DNA of 64,000 nt from Streptomyces sp. AA1529 (GTDB lineage Bacteria; Actinomycetota; Actinomycetes; Streptomycetales; Streptomycetaceae). Where the stretch lies: the NCBI RefSeq assembly GCF_000280905.1, contig NZ_ALAP01000030.1, positions 1-64,000 on the forward strand, written 5' to 3'. Under the pieces are notes generated by a model, which was given only the letters and a program-made list of their open reading frames with translations, searched no databases and was not told where the DNA came from. Each line of letters begins with the position of its first letter. Positions within the stretch are counted from its first letter, which is position 1. Of the stretch, positions 23,884-31,963 are shown piece by piece. A program made the translations under genes and the position numbers.

Positions 23884-26466
23884 TCACAGGACGACGGGAT
23901 CGGGCCGGACGGCGGCGAACACCGGATCCGGCGCGAGGACGTCCCCGGCCGGCGCGTCCAGCACATATGTCTGTGCCTCGCCGACGTGGAAGTACATGCC
24001 GTGCAGTTCGAGCGTGCCCTCGCCGAGCCGCCGGGCCACGCACGCGTGCGCCGCCAGGTGCTCCAGCTGCTGGACGACGTTGGTCAGGCAGAGCGCCTCG
24101 AGCGGGTCGGCCGTCTCCCGGTCCGCGAGGCGCGGGGCGACCCTGGCCGCCGTGCGGAACCGCTCCAGGGACGGGCGGCCGTGCTGCAGCCAGCGGCCGA
24201 GCGGCGTCCCGGCGGCCTCCGCGGCGTCCGCCGGGGCGGTGTGCAGCGCCTGCATGGCACCGCAGCCGGAGTGCCCGCACACCGTCACCGAGGCGACCCG
24301 CAGCACGTCCACGGCGTACTCGATCGCCGCCGCCACCGACTGGTCGCCGCGCTCCTCGCCGGGCGGCGGGACCAGGTTCCCCACGTTCCGGACGGTGAAC
24401 AGATCGCCGGGGCCGCTTGAGGTGATCATGCTGGTGACGACGCGCGAGTCGGCGCAGGTGAGGAACAGCTGCGAGGGCCGCTGCCCCTCCCGCGCCAGTC
24501 TCGCCAGCTCGTCCCGCACCAGTGGCGCCGTGCTGCGCTGGAAGTTCCGCACCCCGCCCAGCAGCTGCCCGCGGTGGGAGAGGGGCACGTCGTCCGCCCG
24601 TCGCCCCATCCGGCCGGGGCCGGCTCCCGGCGCGCTCCCGGTGCCGCTCGCGTCGGACGGGCCCGCGGCTCCGCCCGCCCCCGCCGTCCCGGGCGCGTGC
24701 TGCTCGTCGCGCGCCGTGCCGCCGCAGCCGCCGGACCCCGCGCGGCCGGCGGGGGCCACGCCGAGCGGGCCGGGAGGACCGGTGGGGCCGGTGGGGGGAC
24801 CGTCGTGGCCGGGAGCCGCGGAGGAGTCGTCCGGCCCGGCCGGGACCGGACGGGTGCACTGGTGGTTGCGCCACGGCGTCCACGGCGTGCACACATGCGC
24901 GGTCGCGGGTTCCCCGATGTCCGCCCCGCCGCGCCCGCTGACCTCGACCTCGCCCCCTGCGGCCGTGTGCGTGGCCCGCCAGTCCTCCAGCGCCTCGTAC
25001 GCCGCATGGTCCATGAACGATCCCTCCAGTTCCACGACTGCCTTCGCCCCCTCGGGCACCTGGGCCAGCGCCCGGCTCAGCCGCGGCACCGCGAGAAACG
25101 TCAACTGGCCCCGCACCACGACCCGGTAGCCGTCCCTCGGCCGCGCCGCGGGCCCGGGGTCGGCGGCCGCGTCGTGCACCACGTCGATCCGGGCCCGGGC
25201 CAGCCGGTGCAGTGCCAGCACCACGGCCACCGCGATACCCGCACCGACCCCTTCCAGTACACCCAGCAGCACCACCGAGACCGATGTGGCACCGAAGACC
25301 ACCGCCTCGCGGTGGCGGGCCACCTTTCTGATGTGGCCGAGGTTGATCATCCGCACGCCCACGACCATCACCAGCGCCCCCAGCGCCGCCAGCGGGATCA
25401 GCTCCAGCACTCCGACCAGCAGCCCGGCCGCCAGCAGCACCCACACGCCCTGCAGCAGGGCCGAGTTCCGGCTGACGGCGCCGGCGGCGATGTTCGCCGT
25501 GCTGCGGACCGCGACTCCGGTGACCGGCAGTCCGCCCAGCGCGCCCGACACCGCGTTCGCGACGCCGTGCGCGCGCAGCTCCCGGTCCAGGTCGCTGCGC
25601 GGCACCCGGCTCCCGGCCTCGCGCGCGGCCGTGAGCTTGTCGGCCGCGACCGCCGCCAGCAGCGCCTGCACGCTGGCCACCAGGGTGAGCGTCAGGACTG
25701 CCGTGCCCAGTCCGAGCACCGGGCCCTCCGGCAGTTCGGGAAGTGCGTGCGAACGCCAGGAGGGCAGGTCGACGCGGGGCAGCCCGGTGCCGGCCAGCAC
25801 CGCGGCAAGGGTGGCCAGACAGACCGCGGCCAGCGCGGCGGGTACGCGGGCCGCGGCCGCGCCGAACGTGCCCCCGTGCTGCCTCAGCCGGGGCCAGGCG
25901 AGCAGCACGACCACGGTCAGGCTGCTGACGGAGAGCGCGGCGGGCTGCACCGCGGTGATCCGGCCGGGCAGTTCCAGCGCGTTGGTGAGCGGCGAGCTGT
26001 CGGGATCGCCGCCGAGCATCACGTGGAGCTGGGCCAGCGTGATGGTGCACCCGATCCCGGCCAGCATGCCGTGCACGACCGCGGGGCTCACCGCCAGCGC
26101 GGAGCGGGCCACGCGCAGGAAGCCGAGGCCGACCTGGGCGGCCCCGGCCAGGACGGTGATCGCGCAGGTGGTCTGCCAGCCGTACCGCTGGATCAGTTCT
26201 GCGGTGATCACCGTCAGCCCGGCTGCGGGTCCTGTGACCTGCAGCGGGGCGCCTCCGAGCCGTCCGCAGACCACTCCGCCCACCGCCGCGGCCACCAGTC
26301 CGGACTGGAGCGGTGCTCCGGCGGCCAGGGCGATGCCGAGGGAGAGCGGGAGGGCGATGAGAAAGACGGTGACGGACGCGGAGAGGTCAGCCGACCAGCG
26401 CTGACGCGGGGTGGGGTGGTCCGGGGCGGCCCTGGGACCGCTGAGCACCGGGGGGCGGTGGGACAT
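23884..26466 (-). CDS. SulP anion transporter fused to STAS and beta-carbonic anhydrase
   Basis: 860 aa, one continuous frame with three parts. Residues of about 25-430 form the SulP transporter (PLSLGIALAAGAPLQSGLVA, the GPAAGLTV motif, 10-12 TM helices). About 440-535 is a STAS-like domain (VRGQLTFLAVPRLSRAL, VVELEGSFMDHAAYEAL). About 535-630 is a Pro/Gly/Ala linker. From about 635 to the end lies a beta-class carbonic anhydrase with zinc ligands in CADSRV and HSGCGA. This is the SulP-carbonic anhydrase fusion type proposed to couple bicarbonate transport with CO2 hydration. ATG at 26466. The gene is divergent from the lipoprotein at 26728. Confidence 0.93.
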   Translation of the reverse strand: MSHRPPVLSGPRAAPDHPTPRQRWSADLSASVTVFLIALPLSLGIALAAGAPLQSGLVAAAVGGVVCGRLGGAPLQVTGPAAGLTVITAELIQRYGWQTTCAITVLAGAAQVGLGFLRVARSALAVSPAVVHGMLAGIGCTITLAQLHVMLGGDPDSSPLTNALELPGRITAVQPAALSVSSLTVVVLLAWPRLRQHGGTFGAAAARVPAALAAVCLATLAAVLAGTGLPRVDLPSWRSHALPELPEGPVLGLGTAVLTLTLVASVQALLAAVAADKLTAAREAGSRVPRSDLDRELRAHGVANAVSGALGGLPVTGVAVRSTANIAAGAVSRNSALLQGVWVLLAAGLLVGVLELIPLAALGALVMVVGVRMINLGHIRKVARHREAVVFGATSVSVVLLGVLEGVGAGIAVAVVLALHRLARARIDVVHDAAADPGPAARPRDGYRVVVRGQLTFLAVPRLSRALAQVPEGAKAVVELEGSFMDHAAYEALEDWRATHTAAGGEVEVSGRGGADIGEPATAHVCTPWTPWRNHQCTRPVPAGPDDSSAAPGHDGPPTGPTGPPGPLGVAPAGRAGSGGCGGTARDEQHAPGTAGAGGAAGPSDASGTGSAPGAGPGRMGRRADDVPLSHRGQLLGGVRNFQRSTAPLVRDELARLAREGQRPSQLFLTCADSRVVTSMITSSGPGDLFTVRNVGNLVPPPGEERGDQSVAAAIEYAVDVLRVASVTVCGHSGCGAMQALHTAPADAAEAAGTPLGRWLQHGRPSLERFRTAARVAPRLADRETADPLEALCLTNVVQQLEHLAAHACVARRLGEGTLELHGMYFHVGEAQTYVLDAPAGDVLAPDPVFAAVRPDPVVL

Positions 26467-26509
26467 CGCGACTCCTCCCGAGGTCGGCACTGTGCGCGAC
26501 GTTCTCGTC

Positions 26510-26557
26510 ACTCCCCGTCGGGAGTAAAAGAACAGTAATGCCAAGTAAAGGCTTGGC
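26510..26557. promoter_or_regulatory. two palindromes in the divergent promoter region
   Basis: ACTCCC-CGTC-GGGAGT (26510-26525) and GCCAAG-N6-CTTGGC (26540-26557), 15 bp apart, lie in an AT-richer stretch upstream of the SulP fusion. The AT-rich run at about 26600-26665 probably holds promoters for one or both genes. No regulator can be named. Confidence 0.4.
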
Positions 26558-26727
26558 GAAGTGCGGAGTGGGGCCTGGCGGTCACGGTTCCACCCATCGA
26601 GTGAACAGTGCCAAAAAAGCCGCTTGTCCTATTTGTCTTATTAACGTCTCATGTCACTTTTATGAGCGTGGCAACGCCGGTCCCGCCCGGTGACCGACGA
26701 GACAAGGCGACAGGACGAGGTGAGCCG

Positions 26728-27972
26728 ATGGCAGCCACGCGAAGAAGACCCGCTCTCACCACCGTGGTCCCGACGGTGCTGGTGGCGCTGTCCCTGGCCG
26801 CGGCGGGCTGCTCCGGGGGCGGGAGCGCGCAGCGGGTCGAGGAGTCGCCCGGCGGCGCGCCCGGGTCCCGCCCCCAGACCAAGCCCCGTCTCCTGGGGGA
26901 CGGTTCGACCTCGCTGACGGGCCGCCAGCCGTTCCAGCCCACACCGCACAAGCTGAAGCCCGGGAAGAAGCCGCCGCAGTTCGTCGTCTTCTCCTGGGAC
27001 GGAGCCGGAGAGGACGACAAGGGGCTCTTCTCCCACTTCCGCGAGCTCGGCAAGAAGTACGGGGCGGCGCAGACCTACTTCCTCAGCGGCATCTACACGC
27101 TGCCGGAGGACGAGGCGAAACGTTACTCCCCGCCGGGTCACGCCCCGGGCGCCGCCGACATCGGCTATCTCAACGACAAGCACGTGCGCGCCACGCTCCG
27201 CCAGGTGCGCAAGGCGTGGCTGGACGGCAGCGAGATCGGCACCCACTTCAACGGCCACTTCTGCGGCCCGCAGGGCGTGGGCGCGTGGTCGGTCGAGCAG
27301 TGGAAGAGCGAGATCGAGCAGGCCCGCTGGTTCGTCCAGAACTGGAAGACGACCACCGGGTGGAAGAAGGCCCCGGCACTCCCGTTCGACTACAAGCGGG
27401 AACTCGTCGGAGGGCGCACACCCTGCCTGGAGGGGCAGGACAACCTGCTGAAGGCGGCCGCGCAGATGGGCTTCCGCTACGACTCCAGCGGCAACGGCAC
27501 CCAGGTGTGGCCGGACAAGCGGCAAGGCCTCTGGGATCTGCCGCTGCAACAGGTCCCCGTACCCGGAAGGGCGTTCGAGACGCTCTCGATGGACTACAAC
27601 TTCCTCGCCAACCAGTCCGGCAGCGTCGACGGAGCGGTGGAGAAGCGGCCGCACTGGAAGCGCCAGATGCGCGACGGCCTGCTCCAGGGATTCCGGCGCG
27701 CCTATACGGGCAACCGCGCACCGATGATCATCGGCAACCATTTCGAGGACTGGAACGGCGGCATCTACATGGACGCCGTCGAGGACGTCATGAAGACGGT
27801 CTGCCGCAAGGACGGCGTCCGCTGCGTCTCGTTCCGCCAACTGACCGACTGGCTCGACGCGCAGGACCCGGGCATGCTCGCCAAGCTGCGCACCCTGCAG
27901 GTCGGCGAGAAGCCCGCGGGCGGCTGGCGCAGGTTCCTCGCCGAGGACACCACCGCGGCCGAGGCGAGCTGA
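26728..27972 (+). CDS. polysaccharide-deacetylase-like lipoprotein
   Basis: 414 aa. Signal peptide with lipobox AAAGCSGG (Cys near residue 30), so it is anchored outside the membrane. The body starts VFSWDGAGEDD, where NodB-type deacetylases have the TFDDG metal motif; EIGTHFNGHFCGP supplies the H-x3-H pair and GFRYDSSG a later motif. The first Asp is present but the context is divergent, so activity is plausible rather than certain. Two other Cys (near C230 and C365) may pair. ATG 26728 follows GACGAGG. Divergent from the SulP fusion; role probably in envelope glycan modification. Confidence 0.75.
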   Translation: MAATRRRPALTTVVPTVLVALSLAAAGCSGGGSAQRVEESPGGAPGSRPQTKPRLLGDGSTSLTGRQPFQPTPHKLKPGKKPPQFVVFSWDGAGEDDKGLFSHFRELGKKYGAAQTYFLSGIYTLPEDEAKRYSPPGHAPGAADIGYLNDKHVRATLRQVRKAWLDGSEIGTHFNGHFCGPQGVGAWSVEQWKSEIEQARWFVQNWKTTTGWKKAPALPFDYKRELVGGRTPCLEGQDNLLKAAAQMGFRYDSSGNGTQVWPDKRQGLWDLPLQQVPVPGRAFETLSMDYNFLANQSGSVDGAVEKRPHWKRQMRDGLLQGFRRAYTGNRAPMIIGNHFEDWNGGIYMDAVEDVMKTVCRKDGVRCVSFRQLTDWLDAQDPGMLAKLRTLQVGEKPAGGWRRFLAEDTTAAEAS

Positions 27973-28054
27973 GCGGTGCTCCCGTTCCGGGCCCCGGTCG
28001 CCCGGAACGGGAGCTCACGGCGCAGTCGTCTGCGGTCGGACGCGTGCGGAGCGG

Positions 28055-29050
28055 TCAGGCCGGCTGCGGCGTCGCCGCCTCCCGCGAGCCCTCACCCAGT
28101 GCGAACGAGGGGTCCACCTGGGCCGCGAGGTCCGCGCCGGTCTTCTCGTTGCCCCAGCTCTCCGCGTTGCGCAGATGGAAGTGCACCATCTGCCGCGTGT
28201 ACCGCTCCCAGTCCCGCATCCCGTATGCGGCATCGGCCGTCTCGTACAGCGCGGCCAGGGAGCGGGCGTTGTCGTCCTCCAGCTCGGCGAAGGGGCGCGG
28301 GCGGCCCTTCTCCATGGCCCGTACCCAGTCCGAGTGGCCGAAGGCCACCAGCAGGTCCTCGCCCACCTCCTGGCGCAGGAAGTCGATGTCGTCCGCGCTC
28401 TGCACCTTGTTGCCCACCACGCGCAGGGCGACCCCGAAATCCCGTGCGTAGTCCTTGTACTGGCGGTAGACCGACACGCCCTTGCGGGTGGGTTCGGCCA
28501 CCAGGAACGTCATGTCGAAGCGGGTGAACATGCCGGAGGCGAAGGAGTCGCTGCCCGCCGTCATGTCGACGACCAGGTACTCCTCGCGGTCGTCCACCAG
28601 GTGGTTCAGCAGCAGCTCCACCGCTCCCGTCTTGGAGTGGTAGCAGGCCACGCCCAGGTCGGACTCGGTGAACGGGCCGGTGGCCAGCAGCCGGACGTCC
28701 CCGCCGTCCAGTGCGAGAGCGCGTGCGCAGGCGTCGTAGACCGGGTTGTCCTCCTGCAGCCGGAGCAGCCGGGAGCCCTCGCCGGGCGGGGTCGTCTTGA
28801 TCATCTTCTCGGCGGACGCGATCCGCGGGTTGCTGCCCCGCAGGTACTCCTTGATGAGCGGCAGGTGGGCGCCCAGCGCGGGCAGTGCCGCGGCCTCGGA
28901 GTCGTCCAGCCCCAGTGCGGCGGCCAGATGCTGGTTGATGTCGGCGTCGACGGCGACGACGGGAGTGCCCCGGGCGGCGAGATGGCGCACGAACAGCGAG
29001 GACAGCGTGGTCTTCCCGCTGCCGCCCTTCCCTACGAAAGCGATCTTCAT
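28055..29050 (-). CDS. CooC/MinD-like P-loop ATPase
   Basis: 331 aa. Deviant Walker A MKIAFVGKGGSGKTTLSSLF with the signature lysine of the SIMIBI class, DADINQHLAAALGL as switch I, and VVDMTAGSDSFASG as switch II. The closest relatives are CooC-type ATPases and maturation factors for metal centres. It has no C-terminal amphipathic MinD helix. It faces a Fic-motif protein divergently across about 105 bp. Function and client unknown. Confidence 0.85.
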   Translation of the reverse strand: MKIAFVGKGGSGKTTLSSLFVRHLAARGTPVVAVDADINQHLAAALGLDDSEAAALPALGAHLPLIKEYLRGSNPRIASAEKMIKTTPPGEGSRLLRLQEDNPVYDACARALALDGGDVRLLATGPFTESDLGVACYHSKTGAVELLLNHLVDDREEYLVVDMTAGSDSFASGMFTRFDMTFLVAEPTRKGVSVYRQYKDYARDFGVALRVVGNKVQSADDIDFLRQEVGEDLLVAFGHSDWVRAMEKGRPRPFAELEDDNARSLAALYETADAAYGMRDWERYTRQMVHFHLRNAESWGNEKTGADLAAQVDPSFALGEGSREAATPQPA

Positions 29051-29156
29051 GTTCAACAGCGTAAGCGGTCCGGAGCACCGCACCGGCGGACGTGAGTGAA
29101 GAAGACCACTCGATCGTGGGGTTGGGTCGGCCGGCCGGGTGCGTAGGGTCGTACGC

Positions 29157-30050
29157 ATGAGTAGCACCGCTCGCCCCGACGACGGCGGCACCTCGAACTC
29201 CTCGGGTTCCTCGGGTTCCTCGGCCCACGGGCCCGCCGCGGCCGATCCGCTGGCCTCCCTCGCGGCGCTGCCGGGCGTGCCGGAGGCCGTCGAGTCCGTG
29301 CGCGGCTCCGTCGACCGGGTCTACGGGCACCGGGTCATGCGCCGCCGCAGCAGCGAGGTCAGCGCGGAGGCCGCCCTGCGCGGAGCCCGTGCCACCGCCG
29401 CCTCGGAAGGCGTCGACTGGGCGCTCGAAGAGGTGCGCCGCCGCAGCGACTTCGGCGTGGAACCCGACGCCCGCACGGTCGGCGCGGGTCTGCGGGTGAC
29501 GGCCGAGGCCGGGCAGCTGCTCGACATCTGGCAGCAGTCCCCGCTGCGCGTCCTCGCCCGGTTGCACCTGGTCGCCGCCGGGGGAGTGGCCCCCGAGGGC
29601 ACCGTGGGCCGGCCGCGCCGTCCGGGAGAGCCGGTGGACGGCCCGGAGCTCGGCCTGGAGCTGCCCGGGGCCGACGAGGTCGCGGCCCGGCTGGACGGGC
29701 TGGCGCAGCTCATCACCGGCGGCACCGCGGCCCCCGCGCTGGTGACCTCCGCCGTCGTGCACGGCGAACTCCAGGTGCTGCGCCCGTTCGGCTCGTACAA
29801 CGGGCAGGTCGCACGTGCCGCCGAGCGCGTCGTGCTGGTGGGCAGTGGTCTCGACCCCAAGTCCGTCTGCCCCGCCGAGGTGGGCCATGCGGAACTGGGT
29901 CGGGAGGCGTATCTGACGGCCCTGCGCGGCTACGCCTCAGGAACACCCGAAGGAGTGACCCAGTGGATCGCGCACTGCGGACGCGCGGTCGAACTCGGCG
30001 TCCGCGAGAGCACCGCGGTGTGCGAGGCGATGCAGCGGGGAGCGGCCTGA
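29157..30050 (+). CDS. Fic-like protein with degenerate catalytic motif
   Basis: 297 aa. A Ser/Gly-rich start (residues 10-28) leads to an all-helical body. Near residues 201-222 it reads HGELQVLRPFGSYNGQVAR. Aligned with the Fic motif HPFx(D/E)GN(G/K)RxxR it keeps P, F, N, G and the last R, but has Arg for the catalytic His, Ser for D/E, Tyr for the first Gly and Gln for the first Arg. Such proteins are often labelled oxidoreductase without evidence. It probably cannot AMPylate in the normal way. ATG 29157 was chosen over an upstream MRRVVR. It stands near the HAD and Tad genes. The family call is mine and moderately sure. Confidence 0.7.
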   Translation: MSSTARPDDGGTSNSSGSSGSSAHGPAAADPLASLAALPGVPEAVESVRGSVDRVYGHRVMRRRSSEVSAEAALRGARATAASEGVDWALEEVRRRSDFGVEPDARTVGAGLRVTAEAGQLLDIWQQSPLRVLARLHLVAAGGVAPEGTVGRPRRPGEPVDGPELGLELPGADEVAARLDGLAQLITGGTAAPALVTSAVVHGELQVLRPFGSYNGQVARAAERVVLVGSGLDPKSVCPAEVGHAELGREAYLTALRGYASGTPEGVTQWIAHCGRAVELGVRESTAVCEAMQRGAA

Positions 30051-30664
30051 CCGGCTGCCGGGCAGCACGTCCGGCTCTCCGGGCGGCGCCGGGCGCCGCG
30101 GCACGACGGACGGCCCGAACACCGCGGCGGCGCGGGACGGACGGGCCGAACGCCGCGGCAGGGTGAGCCGGTGCGGGGGCAGGACGTGGCGGCCGATTCG
30201 GACGAGGGGCGGGTCCCGTCGGACGCCGTCGACGGGGGCGAGCCGGTCCCGCGCAGAACGCCGTGGACCGGTGGGACGTGACGGCCGACCGGATCGGGAA
30301 TGCGAGCGGCCCCGCCGTAGTGGCGGGGCCGTCGCTGGCATGTCCACCGGGTTACCAGTGCGTGCGTGATGATGTCCGAACGTCAGGGCGGAGTCTTTGC
30401 CCGTCCCTGAGGGGACCTGCCCGATCGCGGGCTCTGCGTCGCGTGGGTGCCCGGTATTCATGCTTGCGGTCCGTGGGGCCTTCTGCGTGGAACGGGATCC
30501 TCTCGGATGCCGTCGGTCTCGCGGGCCGTCGATTCCTTTGTACTCCCCGCCGGGGGTGAGTGGAAGCCCCGCCGTCAGATCTTTACTCTGCCCGTTCTGT
30601 GGCGCTCTGACCGGAATATGTGCGCGCCTGCCTGTGGCGGCAGATGTGCTGCGGCGCCCATGTG
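30051..30664. other. 614-bp gap, no gene seen
   Basis: No open frame with plausible coding character. The first 250 bp are very GC-rich and hold repeated CGGACGGxCCGAAC-like phrases; from about 30350 the base composition becomes less GC-rich. Besides the hairpin at 30307-30331 I see no RNA fold or operator I can name. Confidence 0.4.
30307..30331. terminator. 10-bp hairpin
   Basis: CGGCCCCGCC (30307-30316) pairs with GGCGGGGCCG (30322-30331), loop GTAGT. It could end the Fic-like transcript (about 255 bp downstream) or the HAD transcript from the other side. Confidence 0.65.
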
Positions 30665-31510
30665 TCAGGAGCGCCGGAACAGCGGAGCCGGCCGGTTCCG
30701 GTTGTTGAGCCACACGAAGCCCGCTGTCGCCGCCGCGGCGCCCACCGCCACCGCTGTCAGCGCCAGCGCCGGCCGCGACGGCATGGACAGCGCGGGGATG
30801 CGCTGCCTGAGCCGTACGGGCCGGGAGAACGTCAGCACCGGCCACTCGCGCGCGAGTGCCTCCTTGCGCAGGGCCCGGTCCGGGTTGACGGCGTGCGGAT
30901 TGCCGACCGCCTCCAGCATCGGCAGGTCCGTCACCGAGTCGCTGTAGGCGTAGCACCGCGCCAGGTCGTACCCCTCGGACTCCGCCAGTTCCCGGATGGC
31001 CTCCGCCTTGGTCGGGCCGTAGGCGTAGTACTCGATCTCTCCGGTGAAGCGGCCGTCCTCGACGACCATGCGGGTGGCGACCACCCGGTCGGCGCCGATC
31101 ATCCGCCCGATCGGTTCGACCACCTCGGCGCCGGAGGACGAGACGATGACCACGTCGCGTCCCGCCAGATGGTGCTTCTCGACGAGGGAGGCGGCCTCGT
31201 CGTAGATGATCGGGTCGATCAGGCCGTGGATCGTCTCCGCGACGATCTCTCTGACCTGCTCGACGTCCCAGCCGCGGGCGAGTCCGGAGAGGTACTCCCG
31301 CATCCGTTCCATCTGGTCGTGATCGGCGCCTCCGAGGAGATATACGAACTGCGCGTAGGCAGTCCGGAGCACTGCGCGGCGATTGATCAGGCCACCCTGG
31401 TAGAAGGACTTGCCGAAGGTGAGCGTGCTCGACTTCGCAATGACCGTCTTGTCCAGATCGAAGAAGGCGGCTGTCCGGGGCATCGCGAGATTTTTCACGG
31501 CACCGAGCAT
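30665..31510 (-). CDS. HAD-IB family phosphatase with C-terminal TM anchor
   Basis: 281 aa. HAD motif I is FFDLDKTV (Asp18 and Asp20), motif II VIVSSSGAE, and motif IV YSDSVTDLPML. The cap is helical, as in the SerB-like HAD-IB subgroup. A C-terminal hydrophobic helix (ALALTAVAVGAAAATAGFVW) anchors it. The homologue lies beside ssd in mycobacteria and other actinobacteria, so a tie to the Tad/Ssd locus or septation is possible. The substrate is unknown. An alternative start is MPRTAAFF at 31483. Confidence 0.9.
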   Translation of the reverse strand: MLGAVKNLAMPRTAAFFDLDKTVIAKSSTLTFGKSFYQGGLINRRAVLRTAYAQFVYLLGGADHDQMERMREYLSGLARGWDVEQVREIVAETIHGLIDPIIYDEAASLVEKHHLAGRDVVIVSSSGAEVVEPIGRMIGADRVVATRMVVEDGRFTGEIEYYAYGPTKAEAIRELAESEGYDLARCYAYSDSVTDLPMLEAVGNPHAVNPDRALRKEALAREWPVLTFSRPVRLRQRIPALSMPSRPALALTAVAVGAAAATAGFVWLNNRNRPAPLFRRS

Positions 31511-31529
31511 AGGCGCCCACCATTCGGCG

Positions 31530-31535
31530 TAAGCT
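31530..31535 (+). promoter_or_regulatory. -10-like TAAGCT directly before a leaderless mini-ORF
   Basis: TAAGCT fits TANNNT and ends 7 bp before the GTG at 31543, the usual distance for a leaderless start. No good -35 is seen. Confidence 0.4.
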
Positions 31536-31542
31536 GGGGCGC

Positions 31543-31608
31543 GTGGGTTTGCCTGAGAAGGCTCTCGGGTACACCATGGAAGTCACGGATCGTTCGCGAC
31601 CGTGCTAA
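31543..31608 (+). CDS. candidate 21-aa leaderless ORF
   Basis: GTG-start peptide MGLPEKALGYTMEVTDRSRP plus Cys, then TAA. It has a -10-like hexamer at the right distance and two strong terminators within 125 bp after it, so a short plus-strand transcript (about 190 nt) probably exists here. It might be a small RNA, a leader peptide or a real microprotein. Its codon usage is mixed (GAA, GGT, TTG), unlike its neighbours. Confidence 0.3.
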   Translation: MGLPEKALGYTMEVTDRSRPC

Positions 31609-31646
31609 CCCGGCCCGACTCCTCCCCCCCCGAGTCGGCCGTGGGG

Positions 31647-31681
31647 ACGACCCCCGCTCTCCCCCCCGGCGGGGGTCGTCG
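31647..31681 (+). terminator. 12-bp hairpin, first of two
   Basis: GACGACCCCCGC (31647-31658) pairs with GCGGGGGTCGTC (31670-31681) around an 11-nt C-rich loop. Confidence 0.7.
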
Positions 31682-31702
31682 CATGTCCGGAGGCATTTCT
31701 CG

Positions 31703-31732
31703 GCCCCGTCCCGCAGTGGGCGGGGCCTTTTC
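31703..31732 (+). terminator. intrinsic terminator with U-run
   Basis: GGCCCCG-T-CCC (31703-31713) pairs with GGGCGGGGCC (31719-31728), bulged T, loop GCAGT, followed by TTTTCG. This is the classical plus-strand form and would isolate the ssd operon from upstream transcription. Confidence 0.85.
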
Positions 31733-31826
31733 GATCTTTCAGGAGCGGACCCCTGGATTCCCGCTCGGGGTGACGCAGAGTAATCGAAAGACTGCTCTCC
31801 GATGGTCACTGGTTTGGGTGAGTGAG

Positions 31827-31873
31827 TTATTCACACTCTCTGGGTTGTCCACAGTTTTCGACCATGATCCACA
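31827..31873 (+). promoter_or_regulatory. cluster of three DnaA-box-like 9-mers upstream of ssd
   Basis: TTATTCACA (31827-31835), TTGTCCACA (31845-31853, identical to the preferred Streptomyces DnaA box) and TGATCCACA (31865-31873) lie on the same strand with 18- and 20-bp steps, in an AT-rich stretch. The last two boxes share a following GTTTT run, so the pair resembles an iteron. Likely DnaA binding region controlling ssd or titrating DnaA. Confidence 0.55.
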
Positions 31874-31910
31874 AGTTTTTCCGGTTCGCTGCACCGTGAA
31901 TCCCGTCGGT

Positions 31911-31930
31911 GTCCGCAGGCGTTTGCGGAC
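31911..31930. promoter_or_regulatory. palindrome in the ssd leader
   Basis: GTCCGCA-GGCGTT-TGCGGAC, 7-bp arms and 6-nt spacer, 34 bp before the ssd GTG. Operator or leader hairpin; no regulator can be named. Confidence 0.4.
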
Positions 31931-31963
31931 GCGAGTGTCCAACTGGCGGGGAGGGCCCGGAGC

